Positions 6,197-7,380 of a stretch of DNA of 7,380 nt are shown in pieces (the first letter of the stretch is position 1; each line of letters begins with the position of its first letter). Position numbers and translations under genes: made by a program. The notes under the pieces are model-generated. The model worked only from the letters and a program-made list of their open reading frames with translations. It searched no databases and was not told the origin of the DNA. The stretch is taken from positions 12,845 through 20,224 of the forward strand of contig DYMW01000019.1 of the NCBI GenBank assembly GCA_020721385.1, read 5' to 3'. The stretch is from Sulfurovum sp. (GTDB lineage: Bacteria > Campylobacterota > Campylobacteria > Campylobacterales > Sulfurovaceae).

Positions 6197-6200
6197 TCTT

Positions 6201-6746
6201 ATGACATCTCTATTAAATTGGACATTAGAGACAATTAGAGAAGAGGACTCTTCTTTTTCATGGATGGAAGAGTGCCGTTATGATTGGGTACCAATTGTTC
6301 AAAGTGCTGTGACTAAAATTTTAGAGGGGCAAACCATACTTATTTTAACAGATGATGCACGGGGGTGGTATGCCAAGTATGTTGCGAGTAAAATGAACAA
6401 TTTGCAAAATGACCGACCTTTTTTACCTGTGTATACTCTAAAATCAATGTTTCCCAATCTTGATAAGATGAACAATACTCAAGAGTTGGATTTACTTGAA
6501 GATATGCTTGAAATCTCCTATCCCAATGGATATTTTATTTGGTACATTGGTAGTGCTGATAGTACCTATACCAAGTTCGTATTTAGAAGTGATGAAAATC
6601 TTTTATGGATTATTGATGGGGATGTTCCCAATAGCTTTTATTTACGTGCTGGACACTCATCATTGGACATTAAAATGATTCAACTCTTTAAACTCTTTAA
6701 TAAAACGATTGATGCCGCACTCTTTGGCGAAGTAGCCCTAGACTAA
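6201..6746 (+). CDS. hobA: DnaA initiator-associating factor HobA
   Basis: HobA binds the N-terminal domains of DnaA and promotes its ordered assembly at oriC. It is known from H. pylori (HP1230) and relatives and is a structural counterpart of E. coli DiaA with a SIS-like fold. The 181-residue product fits that family in length and, from memory, in sequence: NWTLETIREE (6-15), WMEECRYDWVPI (21-32), ILEGQTILILTDD (40-52), WYAKY (56-60), RPFLPVYTLKSMFP (72-85), and SYPNGYFIWYIGS (106-118). It lies between lysC and holB, the same position as in H. pylori, which is independent support. The ATG follows the lysC stop by 4 nt and has no visible Shine-Dalgarno sequence, so translation probably depends on ribosomes finishing lysC. 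It is cytoplasmic, without membrane segments. Confidence 0.93.
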   Translation: MTSLLNWTLETIREEDSSFSWMEECRYDWVPIVQSAVTKILEGQTILILTDDARGWYAKYVASKMNNLQNDRPFLPVYTLKSMFPNLDKMNNTQELDLLEDMLEISYPNGYFIWYIGSADSTYTKFVFRSDENLLWIIDGDVPNSFYLRAGHSSLDIKMIQLFKLFNKTIDAALFGEVALD

Positions 6747-7360
6747 TGCGTTTGGCATCAGGCATTATTGTCACCCACAAGCCCCAAGCTATGGTGGCAC
6801 AATTAAAACTACTCAAAACCACAGAACTTTTTACTTTTATAGATACCGAAGCCAAAGAGTTTTTGGTTGAACACGCCCAAGAAGCAATTAGCAAAGCTTA
6901 TATTGCAAGTGAAGAACTCAATTATATTATTTTAATTGCCCCACGTTTTTCAGTCATTGCCCAAAACAGATTGCTTAAAATTTTGGAAGAACCACCAAGA
7001 AACAAAGCGTTTATACTGATTACCGAATCCAAATCTTCTCTACTTGACACCATTCAATCGCGTCTTCCTGTAACCGTATTAAATGATGCCCAAAGTGAAG
7101 AGCAATTCGATTTGGACATTGCCAATCTCAATCTTGCCAAAGTTTATACCTTCATTCAAGCACATTCCAGAGCATCCGTCCTAGAAGCTAAAGAGATGGT
7201 AGAAAAAATTTCACTTCAAGCGATAAAATCACAAAAATACAATTTAGACGAGTCAACGTTAAAACTCTTTTCTGATGCGATTAAAGCTTTAGAGGTAGGT
7301 TCGCCTACAATTTTTATTTTAAATACGGTACTTTTAAAATTGTTGGCTAGGAAGAGGTAG
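6746..7360 (+). CDS. holB: DNA polymerase III subunit delta' (short form)
   Basis: Delta' is part of the clamp loader that places the beta clamp on DNA. The 204-residue protein contains the delta'/AAA+ landmark AQNRLLKILEEPP (72-84), then AFILIT (88-93) and LLDTIQSRL (99-107). The last segment corresponds to the sensor/arginine-finger SRC motif of clamp loaders, here SRL with the arginine kept. There is no Walker A motif and no cysteine, so neither ATP binding nor the zinc module of tau/gamma is present. E. coli delta' is 334 residues; the N-terminal part and much of the collar domain are shortened, as in H. pylori HolB (about 217 residues from memory). The start overlaps the hobA stop in TAATG. 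The 20 bases after the stop hold no identifiable gene; folP would follow if the H. pylori order is conserved. Confidence 0.9.
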   Translation: MRLASGIIVTHKPQAMVAQLKLLKTTELFTFIDTEAKEFLVEHAQEAISKAYIASEELNYIILIAPRFSVIAQNRLLKILEEPPRNKAFILITESKSSLLDTIQSRLPVTVLNDAQSEEQFDLDIANLNLAKVYTFIQAHSRASVLEAKEMVEKISLQAIKSQKYNLDESTLKLFSDAIKALEVGSPTIFILNTVLLKLLARKR

Positions 7361-7380
7361 GTTAAGGTTGGGAAAACCAA

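Noticed and set aside
7361..7380. Short complementary bases (GGTT with AACC, TTGG with CCAA) after holB as a terminator.
   Set aside because: The pairing is only four bases, the arms overlap in alternative ways and the window ends before any T tract; a following gene such as folP is just as likely.
1..7380. Search for CRISPR repeats, insertion-sequence ends, tRNA genes, toxin-antitoxin or defence genes.
   Set aside because: No spaced direct repeats, transposase fragments, cloverleaf sequences or small paired unknown genes were seen; nearly all bases belong to conserved housekeeping genes.

Overview
This 7.4-kb AT-rich window looks like a chromosomal housekeeping segment of a Campylobacterota (epsilonproteobacterial) genome. 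The strongest sign is the co-directional block rppH/nudH - lysC - hobA - holB. HobA, the DnaA-binding initiation factor, is known essentially from this phylum, and the same order is recalled from Helicobacter pylori (HP1228-HP1231, followed there by folP). Protein style (TatB beginning MFGMGF, a very short HolB) and base composition fit a Sulfurimonas/Sulfurovum/Arcobacter-like organism, but the genus cannot be fixed from the sequence alone.

Layout. Positions 1-78 are a short AT-rich leader with a palindrome and promoter-like elements. Positions 79-1068 (+) encode an exported SH3b - NTF2-like - SPOR protein that I do not recognise as a named gene. It converges on a minus-strand run, read from right to left as hemW (4437-3382), tatB (3291-2848), tatC (2838-2107) and queA (2103-1081). 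The convergent ends are separated by only 12 bp, and a hairpin terminator straddles them. A 60-bp divergent gap (4438-4497) separates hemW from the plus-strand operon rppH (4498-5007), lysC (4991-6196), hobA (6201-6746) and holB (6746-7360). Coding density is near maximal; no intergenic stretch exceeds 100 bp.

How the genes work together. tatB and tatC build the twin-arginine receptor complex; tatA is not in this window and must lie elsewhere. queA (tRNA queuosine) and hemW (heme chaperone) are neighbours of convenience. In the plus operon, rppH trims mRNA 5' ends, lysC commits aspartate to the lysine/threonine/methionine/diaminopimelate pathway, and hobA and holB serve replication initiation and clamp loading. 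The last three genes are joined by a 4-nt gap and a 1-nt overlap without clear ribosome binding sites, which suggests translational coupling.

I found no mobile element, CRISPR array, tRNA/rRNA, toxin-antitoxin or defence-like module, and nothing that amounts to a new multi-gene system. The items worth a second look are the unnamed three-domain cell-envelope protein, a compact divergent promoter with overlapping -10 elements, a possible internal start that would give a separate aspartokinase beta subunit, the terminator built across the stop codon at 1066-1068, and small departures from textbook in TatC and HolB.
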